Notes: generated by a model not told the origin, from the letters alone. Counted from the first letter of the stretch, positions 7,789 to 15,857 are shown. The stretch is DNA of 64,000 nucleotides from Zhongshania antarctica (GCF_014202945.1 NZ_JACHHW010000007.1:1-64000); one strand, 5' to 3'. Translations and numbers: made by a program.

Positions 7789-9950
7789 TGACTATCTCCA
7801 GACGTAGTTTTATTAAAGGTGGTGCTATTTTTGGCGGTGGCTTGGCGATTGGCTTTAATCTTAGCGGTTGCGCCCAAACTGAATACCCACATTTCTCGGC
7901 AACTGATTTACAGCCCAATGCCTATATACAAGTAAGCCCGAGCGGGCAGGTGATTCTTCAGCTCTACAAATCAGAAATGGGTCAAGGTGTGTACACCGGT
8001 ATGGCAACCATGGCTGCTGAAGAATTGAATATGGATCCGAGTCTGATTATTGTTCAGCACGCTGAGTTTTATCCGGATTTTCGTGACCCAGAATTTTATG
8101 TGATGATCACCGGCGGCAGCTCCTCGATTAAATACGGCTACACAATTTTGCGTGAGGCGGCGGCCACCGTGGCGGCAATGCTAAAGACTGCGGCTGCACA
8201 GTATTTATCTATAGCAGAGTCGGCGCTTAATCTTAAGGACGGCAAAGTGGTGTATGCCGGTGGTGAAGTAGATTTTGCGACATTGCTGCCTATTGCCCGC
8301 GGTTTAGCGACGCCGACTGAAGTGACGCTAAAATCGCCACAAGACTTTCAATATATTGGCCGCCACAGACAGCGTTTAGACGCTTTAGGCAAAGTCACGG
8401 GCAAATCTGAGTTTGGTATTGATGTTCAATACCCCGGTGCGATGACCGCTGTGCTGCTACGTTGCCCGCATTTTGGCGGCAAAGTAAGCAGCTTTGATGC
8501 GAGTAACGCGCTGAAAATGTCGGGTGTTAAGTCTGTCTTTGAAGTTGACGGCGCCGTTGCGGTTTTGGCCGAAACTTATTGGCAGGCGCGCCAGGCCGCG
8601 GGCGTAGTGAGCGTCGTTTGGGATAAGGGCCCGTTGGCGGGAGTGAGTAGTGAGTCGCTGCGGGTTGAACGCCACGGCATGTTGACTAGTGAAGCCGGCA
8701 AAAACGTTGAGGAAAAAGGCGAGGCGAGCGCGGCAACCGGCGAGTTGTTCGAGGCTGTTTACGATGTGCCTTACCTCGCCCATGCAACGATGGAGCCGAT
8801 GAATGCGGTGGCGGTAGCCACTAAAGAAGGCATTGAAATTTGGACCGGCAATCAGTCGCCCGACATTGCATTGTCAGAAATTGCTGATGCGACAGGGTTT
8901 AAACGCGAGCAAATCCGTATTCATAATCATATGCTCGGTGGCGGTTTTGGTCGGCGTATCATGCCGGATTATTTGGTTGAGGCGGCGCGTATCGCGCAAC
9001 TTAGCGGTAAACCAGTGAGATTGGTGTGGAGCCGCGAAGACGATATGCGCGGCGATTTTTATAGGCCCAATGCGACTGTGGCAATGAGCGCGATGATAGA
9101 TCAGTCAGCCGTAACCAGTTTGCAGGCCAAAATTGTTGCACCAAGTATATTGGGTGGCTTTGTGCAATTTGTAACCAATACGTTGCTGCCCCAGTGGCTC
9201 CCTAAAGGGCTTCATAAAAAGATTGGCGGTATGGCCAGTGGATCTGACCCCGCAGCGGCTGAAGGCATAGCGCATTCGGATTATGAGTTTCCCTATATGC
9301 GCACCGATTATGTGGAGCAAAAAACCACTATTCCGCTAGGGTATTGGCGCTCGGTGGGGCATTCCCAAAATGGTTTCTTTATTGAAAGTTTTATTGACGA
9401 GCTTGCCCATCAAACCACCCAAGATCCGGTTGCCTTCCGTCTGGCACATATGGCCAAAGACTCGCGTCGTCGTCAAGTTTTGGAGTTGGCGGCGGCCAAG
9501 GCGAACTGGGGTAATCCTCCGCAGGGCCAATTTCAGGGCGTTGCCGTACATGAATCCTTCTCTACCGTCGTGGCTCAGGTTGTGAATGTGTCGATCGCCG
9601 ACGGCAAAATCAAAGTGCATAAAGTGGTTTGCGCCGTGGAATGTGGTATGGTGATTAACTCGGATATTGTTGTTGCGCAAATGGAAGGTGGTATTGTGTT
9701 TGCCTTAACGGCGGCCTTGAAAGGCGAGATTACCATCGAAGATGGTGCTGTTCAGCAAAGTAACTTTCATGATTATGAAGTTTTGCGAATCAATGAAACG
9801 CCGGAAATTGAAGTGTATCGTGTCGACAGTGCTAACGCGCCAACCGGCGTAGGCGAGCCGGGCGTGCCGCCACTGGCACCTGCGCTTGCGAATGCGGTAT
9901 TCGCGGCAACCGGCCAGCGCCTGCGCAAATTGCCTCTGCGTTTAGCTTGA
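7788..9950 (+). CDS. Molybdopterin-binding subunit of an IorB-type hydroxylase/aldehyde dehydrogenase
   Basis: This 720-residue protein starts with a twin-arginine signal (SRRSFIKGG) followed by a lipobox-like LSGC. That suggests Tat export of the folded cofactor enzyme with its small subunit and possible lipid anchoring. The body has the xanthine-dehydrogenase large-subunit pattern: MGQGVYTGMATMAAEEL near the front, HNHMLGGGFGRR in the middle, and GVGEPGVPPLAPALANA near the end, where the Glu is the catalytic base of the family. The absence of a FAD subunit fits the two-subunit, cytochrome-linked IorAB group. The substrate cannot be read from sequence. Translation is coupled to the upstream subunit by a one-base overlap. 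Confidence 0.9.
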   Translation: MTISRRSFIKGGAIFGGGLAIGFNLSGCAQTEYPHFSATDLQPNAYIQVSPSGQVILQLYKSEMGQGVYTGMATMAAEELNMDPSLIIVQHAEFYPDFRDPEFYVMITGGSSSIKYGYTILREAAATVAAMLKTAAAQYLSIAESALNLKDGKVVYAGGEVDFATLLPIARGLATPTEVTLKSPQDFQYIGRHRQRLDALGKVTGKSEFGIDVQYPGAMTAVLLRCPHFGGKVSSFDASNALKMSGVKSVFEVDGAVAVLAETYWQARQAAGVVSVVWDKGPLAGVSSESLRVERHGMLTSEAGKNVEEKGEASAATGELFEAVYDVPYLAHATMEPMNAVAVATKEGIEIWTGNQSPDIALSEIADATGFKREQIRIHNHMLGGGFGRRIMPDYLVEAARIAQLSGKPVRLVWSREDDMRGDFYRPNATVAMSAMIDQSAVTSLQAKIVAPSILGGFVQFVTNTLLPQWLPKGLHKKIGGMASGSDPAAAEGIAHSDYEFPYMRTDYVEQKTTIPLGYWRSVGHSQNGFFIESFIDELAHQTTQDPVAFRLAHMAKDSRRRQVLELAAAKANWGNPPQGQFQGVAVHESFSTVVAQVVNVSIADGKIKVHKVVCAVECGMVINSDIVVAQMEGGIVFALTAALKGEITIEDGAVQQSNFHDYEVLRINETPEIEVYRVDSANAPTGVGEPGVPPLAPALANAVFAATGQRLRKLPLRLA

Positions 9951-9953
9951 GTT

Positions 9954-9976
9954 GCCCAAGGCAGCTGCCTCTGGGC
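9954..9976 (+). other. Intercistronic hairpin after the Mo subunit
   Basis: gcccaaggcagctgcctctgggc is a near-perfect palindrome around a perfect 12-bp core, a few bases after the stop codon. It could be a weak terminator or an mRNA-stabilising hairpin; there is no T-run. Confidence 0.4.
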
Positions 9977-10010
9977 TGTTGCCTTTCTGCACATCTAATA
10001 TGGAATACCT

Positions 10011-11111
10011 ATGAGTAGTGATGCCAAAGCAGGAATATCTTATCCTTTTCCGGGTGCACCGGAAAAAGGCCAATGGTTAGAAGTTGCCAAAGGCATCTAT
10101 TGGCTGCGAATGGTTTTACCAATGGCACTGGATCACATCAATCTGTATGTGCTTGAGGATGATGCCGGTTGGTGGATAATTGATACGGGCATAAATCTCG
10201 GCGATACGCGCGAGCGCTGGGAGCTGCTGCTTGCTGGCCCAATGGCGGCAAAGCCGGTGCTAGGGGTGATTTGTACGCATATGCACCCTGATCACGTTGG
10301 CCAGGCGGGCTGGTTGTGCGAGCATCTGCGGGTGCCGCTGTACATGAGTTACAAAGAGTATTATGAGGCGCGGACATTTACCGGTGCGAGTACCGACCAG
10401 ATTAGCTGGACGACAGAAGAGTACTTCAGTAGGGCCGGGGTAGACAAAGATTATCAGAAAGAAATGGCGTCGCGATTTAAGGGCTTTGGTTCGGTTGTTG
10501 CGCCTTTGCCCACCGCTTATCGGCGTTTGGAAGAAGGGCAGACTTTACGCATAGGCGGCCGCGACTGGCTGATTATGACTGGTGCCGGTCACTCTCCAGA
10601 GCATGTGTCGCTGTATTGCGCCGAAGATAAGCTGATGATGTCTGGCGACCAGATTATTCCGCGTATTACGTCGAATGTTAGTGTTATGCCCTCAGAGCCA
10701 GAGGCGAACCCGCTGGCAGATTGGTTTAGTGCACTGCGGCGTTTTCGTGCCGATATCGATGCCGATACACTGGTTATGCCGGCGCATAATGCGCCGTTTT
10801 ATGGTGTGCATGCGCGACTAGATTATTTAATAGCTCACCATGAAGGACATTTAGAGGAAATTGAAAAGGCCTGTGTTGAGCCGAAAATTGCCCTCGATTT
10901 GTTTGGTATTATGTTTGCCCGGAAAGTGGGCATGGATCAACTCAGTTTGGCTCTGGGTGAGGCGGTTGCCCACCTTCATTATTTGTGTGCGGAAGGGCGA
11001 ATGCAACGAGAGCTGGATAGCGAAGGCGTGTATCGCTATCGGAGCATCGACCCGTCAAACTGTCCTTATCATGGTGTGTATGAACCCGATACCGGGCCGA
11101 TGGAAGTGTAG
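10011..11111 (+). CDS. MBL-fold metallo-hydrolase
   Basis: This 366-residue cytoplasmic protein has the metallo-beta-lactamase fold signature THMHPDHVGQ at about residue 90 (HxHxDH). It also has the downstream ligands in GAGHSPEH and the GD of MMSGDQIIP, then the final His in PAHNAP. A C-terminal winged-helix-like domain of about 90 residues follows, as in the LACTB2/glyoxalase II-like MBL group. It lies 60 bases after the Mo hydroxylase and is probably cotranscribed. It may process an activated intermediate such as a thioester, which is an inference from position only. Confidence 0.85.
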   Translation: MSSDAKAGISYPFPGAPEKGQWLEVAKGIYWLRMVLPMALDHINLYVLEDDAGWWIIDTGINLGDTRERWELLLAGPMAAKPVLGVICTHMHPDHVGQAGWLCEHLRVPLYMSYKEYYEARTFTGASTDQISWTTEEYFSRAGVDKDYQKEMASRFKGFGSVVAPLPTAYRRLEEGQTLRIGGRDWLIMTGAGHSPEHVSLYCAEDKLMMSGDQIIPRITSNVSVMPSEPEANPLADWFSALRRFRADIDADTLVMPAHNAPFYGVHARLDYLIAHHEGHLEEIEKACVEPKIALDLFGIMFARKVGMDQLSLALGEAVAHLHYLCAEGRMQRELDSEGVYRYRSIDPSNCPYHGVYEPDTGPMEV

Positions 11112-11164
11112 CTTGCCGCCGGTTTTACGCGTTAAATTCAAAATTCGACAAGGGTAAGGTAATC

Positions 11165-11614
11165 ATGCAACAAGGCTTGTTTGGCGATGAGTCAGTGGCG
11201 CAAAATTGTATTTTTTGTAAAATCATTGCCGGCAAGGCGCCTGCTCATATTCTCTACCAAGACGAACAGGTTCTGAGTTTTTTAGATATATCGCCAGTCA
11301 GTCCTGGCCACAGTTTGATTATCCCCACCAATCATCATGACAATATATTTTCCCTCAGCGGGGAGGAGATCACCGCGGTAGCGCTGCATGCCAAACGTCT
11401 TGCCCCAGTGGTTAAGCGCGTTACCAAGTCTCCAGGTTTGGCGATCCACCAGCTCAATGGCCGCGCTGCCGGGCAGACGGTATTCCACTATCATATGCAT
11501 TTAATTCCCTGCCAACATGATACTCCTAAGCAATTCCACGGCCGTCGCGCAGCGTCTCAAAGTGCATTGGCTGAACTGGCGGTGGAAATACGGCAAGCTT
11601 TAACTAAAGCCTGA
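11165..11614 (+). CDS. HIT-family nucleotide-binding hydrolase
   Basis: This 149-residue protein has the HIT triad FHYHMHLIP near residue 105 and the N-terminal CIFCKIIAGKAPAHI typical of Hint-type proteins, with two Cys that may bind zinc. These enzymes hydrolyse adenosine phosphoramidates and related AMP esters. AAGG precedes the ATG. It follows the MBL hydrolase by 53 bases on the same strand. Confidence 0.9.
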   Translation: MQQGLFGDESVAQNCIFCKIIAGKAPAHILYQDEQVLSFLDISPVSPGHSLIIPTNHHDNIFSLSGEEITAVALHAKRLAPVVKRVTKSPGLAIHQLNGRAAGQTVFHYHMHLIPCQHDTPKQFHGRRAASQSALAELAVEIRQALTKA

Positions 11615-11615
11615 G

Positions 11616-11627
11616 TGTCACGTGACA
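11616..11627. promoter_or_regulatory. 12-bp perfect palindrome
   Basis: tgtcacgtgaca, immediately after the HIT stop codon and about 200 bases ahead of the FMN riboswitch. It could be an operator or the base of a small hairpin. No function can be assigned. Confidence 0.3.
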
Positions 11628-11737
11628 GAGAGGTGGTCGTGTTAGGCTTCGCCAATACTCTGTAGTCCGAGTGCACGAAACAACTCACTGCTGACGCCAC
11701 CTCAGCTAGCCGTTTTTTTCGTCATTGTTCGTTCAAA

Positions 11738-11743
11738 TATAAT
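11738..11743 (+). promoter_or_regulatory. Possible -10 box for the riboswitch transcript
   Basis: A perfect TATAAT lies about 90 bases before the FMN riboswitch on the same strand. No good -35 hexamer is visible at the right distance (the region is T-rich), so this is tentative. Confidence 0.4.
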
Positions 11744-11830
11744 GTAAATAACGGCCTCAATTGCGCCAGCTCGTATACAAAGCTGTGGCAGATTTGCTAG
11801 TATCTGCACCCTCGAACAATCGATCGTCGA

Positions 11831-11986
11831 GGTTCTCAGGGCGGGGTGTAAGTCCCCACCGGCGGTAATCATGCCTAGCATGTAGCCCGCGGGCGCTTGG
11901 TCAGTATCTTTTTGCAATGATGTGACTAAGGACAGCAGATCTGGTGAAATTCCAGAGCCGACAGTGAAAGTCTGGTTATGAGAATA
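11831..11986 (+). ncRNA. FMN riboswitch (RFN element)
   Basis: All the conserved RFN blocks are present in order: tctcagggcggggtg, tccccaccggcggtaat, agcccgcgggcgc, cagcagatctggtg, ccagagccgacagt and agtctgg. The closing P1 stem pairs ttctc (11833-11837) with gagaa (11980-11984). RFN elements bind FMN and switch off riboflavin genes. Here the next Shine-Dalgarno sequence (agaggg, 11988-11993) directly abuts P1, so control is more likely at translation than by a terminator, which I do not see. Confidence 0.95.
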
Positions 11987-11997
11987 AAGAGGGTTAC

Positions 11998-12090
11998 ATG
12001 CTATCAGTCGCTGTTTTTTTAACGGTGTTGCCTGACGGTTTGTTACTCACTTTTGCCGCCCTGTTTTATTCACTCGGGGCTAAACCATGA
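11998..12090 (+). CDS. 30-codon leader ORF coupled to ribH
   Basis: ATG at 11998 lies 4 bases after agaggg at the 3' edge of the riboswitch. The frame encodes MLSVAVFLTVLPDGLLLTF followed by AALFYSLGAKP and a TGA that overlaps the ribH start (ATGA at 12087-12090). The peptide is hydrophobic, with enough length for one membrane span. The ribH ATG has no good Shine-Dalgarno sequence of its own, so ribosomes probably enter at the riboswitch-controlled site, translate this ORF and re-initiate on ribH. Whether the peptide itself has a role is unknown. Its reality rests on the SD and the coupling only. Confidence 0.5.
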   Translation: MLSVAVFLTVLPDGLLLTFAALFYSLGAKP

Positions 12091-12554
12091 TATCGAAAAC
12101 TACCGCATCAACTGATACACAAACCATCGCGTTTATCCAAGCCTGTTGGCACCGTGATATCGTTGACCGCTGCAAAGAATCCTTTCTGGCTGACACAGCC
12201 AAGCATAGCAATCTAAAAGTCGAACTATTTGAAGTGCCCGGTGCCTTCGAAATTCCACTGCACGCAAAATTGCTTGCCCAAACAGGTAAATACGCCGCCA
12301 TCGTTGCGGCGGGCTTAGTGACTAATAGCGGCATTTATAAACATGAATACGTCGCGCAGTCCGTTATTTCTGGCCTTATGCAAGTACAGTTAGAAACCTT
12401 GACGCCGATCTTTTCCGTGGTTCTAACACCGCACAACTTCCACAGCAGCGAAGAACATGTCAGCTTTTTTCGAGAGCATTTCGTCGTTAAAGGTGCAGAA
12501 GCAGCATCAGCCTGTATTAGCACGCTAGAGAGCCTTGGCAAACTAGGCGATTAA
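12087..12554 (+). CDS. ribH: 6,7-dimethyl-8-ribityllumazine synthase (RibH2-like)
   Basis: This 155-residue protein condenses ribityl-aminouracil with dihydroxybutanone phosphate, the penultimate step of riboflavin synthesis. Family features include IAFIQACWHRDIVD at the front, EVPGAFEIPLHA (substrate-binding loop) and LVTNSGIYKHEYVA. The last replaces the usual GxVIRGxTxHFxxV stretch and resembles the RibH2 type found as a second, decameric enzyme in some proteobacteria. It is an orphan under the FMN riboswitch, apart from the other rib genes. Expression is expected to fall when FMN is high. Confidence 0.85.
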   Translation: MISKTTASTDTQTIAFIQACWHRDIVDRCKESFLADTAKHSNLKVELFEVPGAFEIPLHAKLLAQTGKYAAIVAAGLVTNSGIYKHEYVAQSVISGLMQVQLETLTPIFSVVLTPHNFHSSEEHVSFFREHFVVKGAEAASACISTLESLGKLGD

Positions 12555-12561
12555 CCTCTCT

Positions 12562-12595
12562 ACTTAGCTTGCCATGTCAACATGGTGGGCTAAGT
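12562..12595 (+). terminator. Hairpin after ribH
   Basis: acttagc/gctaagt outer stem with ccatg/catgg inner stem, starting 8 bases after the ribH stop. There is no T-run, so termination is uncertain. Confidence 0.4.
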
Positions 12596-12792
12596 ATCTC
12601 CTAAGGCCGTGTGCGCTATCGCGGACTTCGTCGTCGCGCGCTATTTAGATGCCGCCATTTCGATTTACTATTGACCGTTTTTGCTATCCCGGTGACGCCT
12701 TATGTTATTGAGGGCAGCTGGTATATCGTGAAGAATGCTAAGTCTTAACTGGTGTACACGGCCATAGCGAAATAATTAATAGGAGCCGATTC

Positions 12793-13662
12793 ATGGCAAT
12801 GCCCGACGACATTAAAGTAATAGACCTGATGCTTAGCGTACCGGGCGAAGACAATAGCCAGTGGTATGAGTTTATGAAGCCACTGCTGATGGATGAAGAA
12901 AGCCGCACTATGTTTAAAATGCCCGCTCAATATATGTTTAAAGACATTCCTGAGAGCGGTAAGAAAGAAGACTACATTGCCTATACCATTGAACAAATGG
13001 ATAAGCACAATATTGAACGCGCCATGCTGGGCATTGACGACCATAATGAGATTGCCAAAGAAGCGCTACGCCGTCATCCAGATCGGTTTTTTTGCTCGCT
13101 TGAAGTCAATCCGAATAATGGCATGGACGAAGTCAGGAAAATCGTGCGTCTGCACAAAGAGTTCGGCGTTAAGGCAATAACCGGCTTTGCCTCAGGTCTT
13201 TGTCCACAAGTGCCTTACGACGATAAAAAATGGTATCCAATTTACGCTAAGTGCGTTGAACTCGATATTCCATTTTGCCCTTGCGTCGGCGTTCCTGGCC
13301 CACGTCTACCAATGGCGCCGCAGAAAGTGGAACTGCTTGATGAGGTATGTTGGTTTTTCCCCGAACTCAAAGTTGTTATGCGCCACGGCGCCGAGCCTTG
13401 GGAAAAATTAGCGTGGAAACTGATGCTGAAATACCCGAATCTGTATTACATGACCAGTGCGTTTGCGCCCAAGCATTACCCCGAAGAGATTGTGAAATTT
13501 GCGAACAGCCGCGGCGCCGACAAGGTAATGTATGCGGGCTATTTCCCGATGGGCTTGTCTTTAGATCGTATCTTTAAAGACATGCCGAATGTGCCGTTTA
13601 AAGATGAGGTGTGGCCGAAATTCCTTAGCGAAAATGCGCGCAGGGTTTTTAAACTCGATTAA
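12793..13662 (+). CDS. Amidohydrolase-2-like TIM-barrel protein lacking the usual metal ligands
   Basis: This 289-residue protein follows the amidohydrolase_2 (ACMSD-like) layout. Typical segments are RHPDRFFCSLEVNPNNGMDE, GVKAITGFASGL, YPIYAKCVELDIPFC, the HGAEPW loop and a final NARRVF that matches the family's closing motif. The expected N-terminal HxH is absent (IDLMLSVP) and the late metal-ligand Asp motif GSDYP is replaced by YAGYFPMG. It may therefore be a metal-free or non-hydrolytic relative, possibly a lyase. AGGAG lies before the ATG. The SnoaL-like gene 81 bases downstream is probably in the same transcript. Confidence 0.75.
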   Translation: MAMPDDIKVIDLMLSVPGEDNSQWYEFMKPLLMDEESRTMFKMPAQYMFKDIPESGKKEDYIAYTIEQMDKHNIERAMLGIDDHNEIAKEALRRHPDRFFCSLEVNPNNGMDEVRKIVRLHKEFGVKAITGFASGLCPQVPYDDKKWYPIYAKCVELDIPFCPCVGVPGPRLPMAPQKVELLDEVCWFFPELKVVMRHGAEPWEKLAWKLMLKYPNLYYMTSAFAPKHYPEEIVKFANSRGADKVMYAGYFPMGLSLDRIFKDMPNVPFKDEVWPKFLSENARRVFKLD

Positions 13663-13679
13663 TTTTTGCAGTTAGCGGT

Positions 13680-13703
13680 AGGGCTGTAGTTCAAACGGTA
13701 GAG
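13680..13703 (+). other. tRNA-like 5' fragment
   Basis: agggctgtagttcaaacggtagag resembles the acceptor strand and D-arm of a tRNA (closest in memory to tRNA-Trp), but no anticodon or T-arm follows. It may be a remnant of a tRNA-directed insertion or chance. Confidence 0.25.
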
Positions 13704-13743
13704 TAATAAAACAACAATAAGAACCTTAACAAGGAGATATGCC

Positions 13744-14187
13744 ATGGCCCTATCTTTAGAAGAAATGTCGGATCGTTTTGAAATTCAAGACATGCTGTAC
13801 CACTACGCCGATATTATAGACCGACAGGCGGCTGAGGAATTGAGCGATATTTTTACCGCTGACGCGCATATTGATTACAGTGCATTTGGCGGCACGATCG
13901 GTGACTTGCCGAGCACCATCGCGTTTCTCAAGGAGGCTCTGCCTGCGTTTAGTGCGACGCAGCATCTTAATGCCAATATTCAAATTACGGTTAGCGGTGA
14001 TACTGGCACTGGTCGCGTAATGTGTTTCAACCCGATGGCGATGCCACTGGGCGACGAAACACAGGTGTTTATGCTCGGTCTTTGGTATGTGGATACGTAT
14101 CGACGCACTGATACGGGCTGGCGCATAAGCAGTCGCAAAGAAGAGAAAAGCTGGGTATTTAATGTACCGGACTTTATGGTGTTATAG
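13744..14187 (+). CDS. SnoaL/NTF2-like protein
   Basis: This 147-residue protein has the cone-shaped NTF2-like pattern of SnoaL_4 proteins. The N-terminal helix has ALSLEEMSDRFEIQDMLYHY. Then come ADIIDRQAAEELSDIFTADAHIDY, a strand with TQHLNANIQITV, and the final GWRISSRKEEKSWVF. These proteins are small isomerases, dehydratases or binding proteins in aromatic, steroid and polyketide pathways. A strong aaggagatat ribosome-binding site precedes the ATG. Its position after the amidohydrolase-like gene suggests a shared catabolic task. No substrate can be named. Confidence 0.8.
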   Translation: MALSLEEMSDRFEIQDMLYHYADIIDRQAAEELSDIFTADAHIDYSAFGGTIGDLPSTIAFLKEALPAFSATQHLNANIQITVSGDTGTGRVMCFNPMAMPLGDETQVFMLGLWYVDTYRRTDTGWRISSRKEEKSWVFNVPDFMVL

Positions 14188-14220
14188 CATAGGTGCTGCT
14201 AGAGGAAAAGTGAATGCATT

Positions 14221-14240
14221 GGGGAGGCTTACGCCTCCCC
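14221..14240. terminator. Convergent hairpin
   Basis: Perfect 8-bp stem ggggaggc / gcctcccc with a ttac loop, between the 3' ends of the SnoaL-like and dehalogenase genes. It could stop transcription from both sides; there is no T-run. Confidence 0.55.
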
Positions 14241-14251
14241 GTAAGTGTCGC

Positions 14252-15166
14252 TTAGCTATTGGCTGTTGCCGCAATGAATTCTAAAATAACCTCAACCAAA
14301 CGCTCGCTTTGGTCTTCTTGTAAAAAATGCCCTCCGTCCTTAATCGTTGTGTGAGCTTGGTCTGCACAACCGGGAATCATCTTTCTGAATATTGGCTCGC
14401 CACCTGAGGTGATCGGGTCTTTATCGCTAAATGCGGTTAGAAAAGGTTTTTGCATTTTACCGAGGGTTTCCCAAGCGCGTCGATTCGGTACTGCCGCAGG
14501 GTCTTCAGGCGAAATAGGGACTAGCATTGGAAACTGGCGTGCGCCGGCTTTATATGTCTCGTCTGGGAAGGGCGCATCGTAGGCCGCGATCGTTTCTGCA
14601 GATAGCTTTTTAACGCAAGCTCCGGCAATCAGTTTACCCACGGTAAACGTTGGTATGTTTTGCGACAGCTGCTGCCATTGTATAAAGGCTTCACCGGGAT
14701 GATGGTCGCCCGTTGGTAGCATGGTGTTCGCGGCGACGGTGCGGCTAAAACGGTTGTTTTCTTCGGCCAGTAAGCGTAGTCCAATCAGTCCGCCCCAATC
14801 TTGGCAGAACAGGGTGATGTCTTGTAAGTCGAGTTGATCTAACAGTGCACGGAGCCAATCTACGTGACGCTGGTAGGTGTAATCACTGCGCTCGCTTGGT
14901 TTGTCTGAACGGCCAAAGCCAATTAAGTCTGGGGCGATAACTCGAAACCCTGCTGCAGCCAAGCCTGGAATCATCTTGCGGTATAGGTAGCTCCACGTTG
15001 GCTCACCGTGCATCAGCAAAATCGGCGGTGCGTCTTTTGGGCCTTCATCAACATAGTGCAGGCGCAAACTGCCGCCTTCGGTATCGTCAACGTTGATGTA
15101 GTTCGGTGCAAAAGGGTAGTCGGCTAAGTTCGCAAAAAAACTATCGGGTGTGCGTAGTGGTGTCAT
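14252..15166 (-). CDS. Haloalkane dehalogenase (alpha/beta-hydrolase, HLD-I-like)
   Basis: This 304-residue alpha/beta-hydrolase has the oxyanion segment LMHGEPTWSYLYR. It has FCQDWGGLIG, where the Asp is the nucleophile and the following Trp a halide ligand in DhlA-type enzymes, a late acid in AFSDKDPI, and the catalytic His in DGGHFLQED. Such enzymes cleave carbon-halogen bonds to give an alcohol, halide and proton. Asp instead of Ser as nucleophile separates it from esterases. Its ATG overlaps the TetR stop by 4 bases, so the two are cotranscribed and translationally coupled. An epoxide hydrolase is a less likely alternative. Confidence 0.8.
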   Translation of the reverse strand: MTPLRTPDSFFANLADYPFAPNYINVDDTEGGSLRLHYVDEGPKDAPPILLMHGEPTWSYLYRKMIPGLAAAGFRVIAPDLIGFGRSDKPSERSDYTYQRHVDWLRALLDQLDLQDITLFCQDWGGLIGLRLLAEENNRFSRTVAANTMLPTGDHHPGEAFIQWQQLSQNIPTFTVGKLIAGACVKKLSAETIAAYDAPFPDETYKAGARQFPMLVPISPEDPAAVPNRRAWETLGKMQKPFLTAFSDKDPITSGGEPIFRKMIPGCADQAHTTIKDGGHFLQEDQSERLVEVILEFIAATANS

Positions 15167-15771
15167 TCGTTCGCTCCAGTTGTTGCTGTTATAGGTAGGG
15201 TGGCGATAATGTGCCTGGCTTTATCGGCCAAGCTATGGTGTTCGTTGTTTAAGCGGCTACTCACGAGTAAGCCGAACAATTGCAATTGCAGATTATCAGC
15301 AAGCTGGTCGATCTCGGCATTAGGTGCCAATAGATGCTGAGCTTGAAGTCGTAATAAATTGCTGCGCAGCGCCAAAAATATTTTGTGGGTGCCTTCATGC
15401 AGGCAAGCTTGTATTTCCTCATCGGCTGATGCGCGTTCAAGGCTAGTGTTAACCAGTAAACACGAACTAGGCTGCTGGAAGCGCTTGGCATTTTGAGGAA
15501 TGGACTCAAAAAATGCGCATAAGCCGGTCAGGGCATCCTCAGCGTCAAGATAGTGGCGAATACGCCAGTCAATTACGCTCTCAATATAGTGACGAAGGCT
15601 GGCACAAAACAAACCGTGTTTAGAGTGAAAGCGGTGGTAGATGGCTGGGGACTTTAGCCCAAGGGCGAGTTCAATCTCGCGGGTTCCGGTCGCGGCAAAA
15701 CCTTGCCGCCAAAATAGCTGGGTTGCGGCGTCAAGTAACTGCTTGGTGTCTTGTTGTCTGGGACGGGCCAT
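15163..15771 (-). CDS. TetR-family transcriptional regulator
   Basis: This 202-residue protein has an N-terminal HTH (GFAATGTREIELALGLKSPA, then IYHRFHSK) and a C-terminal ligand-binding domain. I chose ATG 15771 (MARPRQQD). A longer frame from 15801 would start inside the palindromic operator at 15777-15808 and is unlikely. It precedes the dehalogenase with a 4-base overlap. The palindrome directly before its start suggests that it represses its own operon and is released by a substrate or product of the dehalogenase. The ligand is unknown. Confidence 0.85.
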   Translation of the reverse strand: MARPRQQDTKQLLDAATQLFWRQGFAATGTREIELALGLKSPAIYHRFHSKHGLFCASLRHYIESVIDWRIRHYLDAEDALTGLCAFFESIPQNAKRFQQPSSCLLVNTSLERASADEEIQACLHEGTHKIFLALRSNLLRLQAQHLLAPNAEIDQLADNLQLQLFGLLVSSRLNNEHHSLADKARHIIATLPITATTGANE

Positions 15772-15776
15772 GTGAA

Positions 15777-15808
15777 CTCTATTTTGTATCGATTGATACA
15801 AAATAGAG
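15777..15808. promoter_or_regulatory. TetR operator palindrome
   Basis: Perfect 14-bp arms ctctattttgtatc / gatacaaaatagag with a 4-base centre, 6 bases before the TetR start codon. Size and position fit a TetR dimer-pair operator covering the start site region. Confidence 0.8.
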
Positions 15809-15857
15809 TGTGTTGATTGCTAGGTCAAGTTTTTGGATAACGTTTAGTAAAGGATTT

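Noticed and set aside
15772..15801. Upstream start for the TetR regulator
   Set aside because: It would place the first codons inside the perfect palindromic operator; homolog-like start MARPRQ follows directly.
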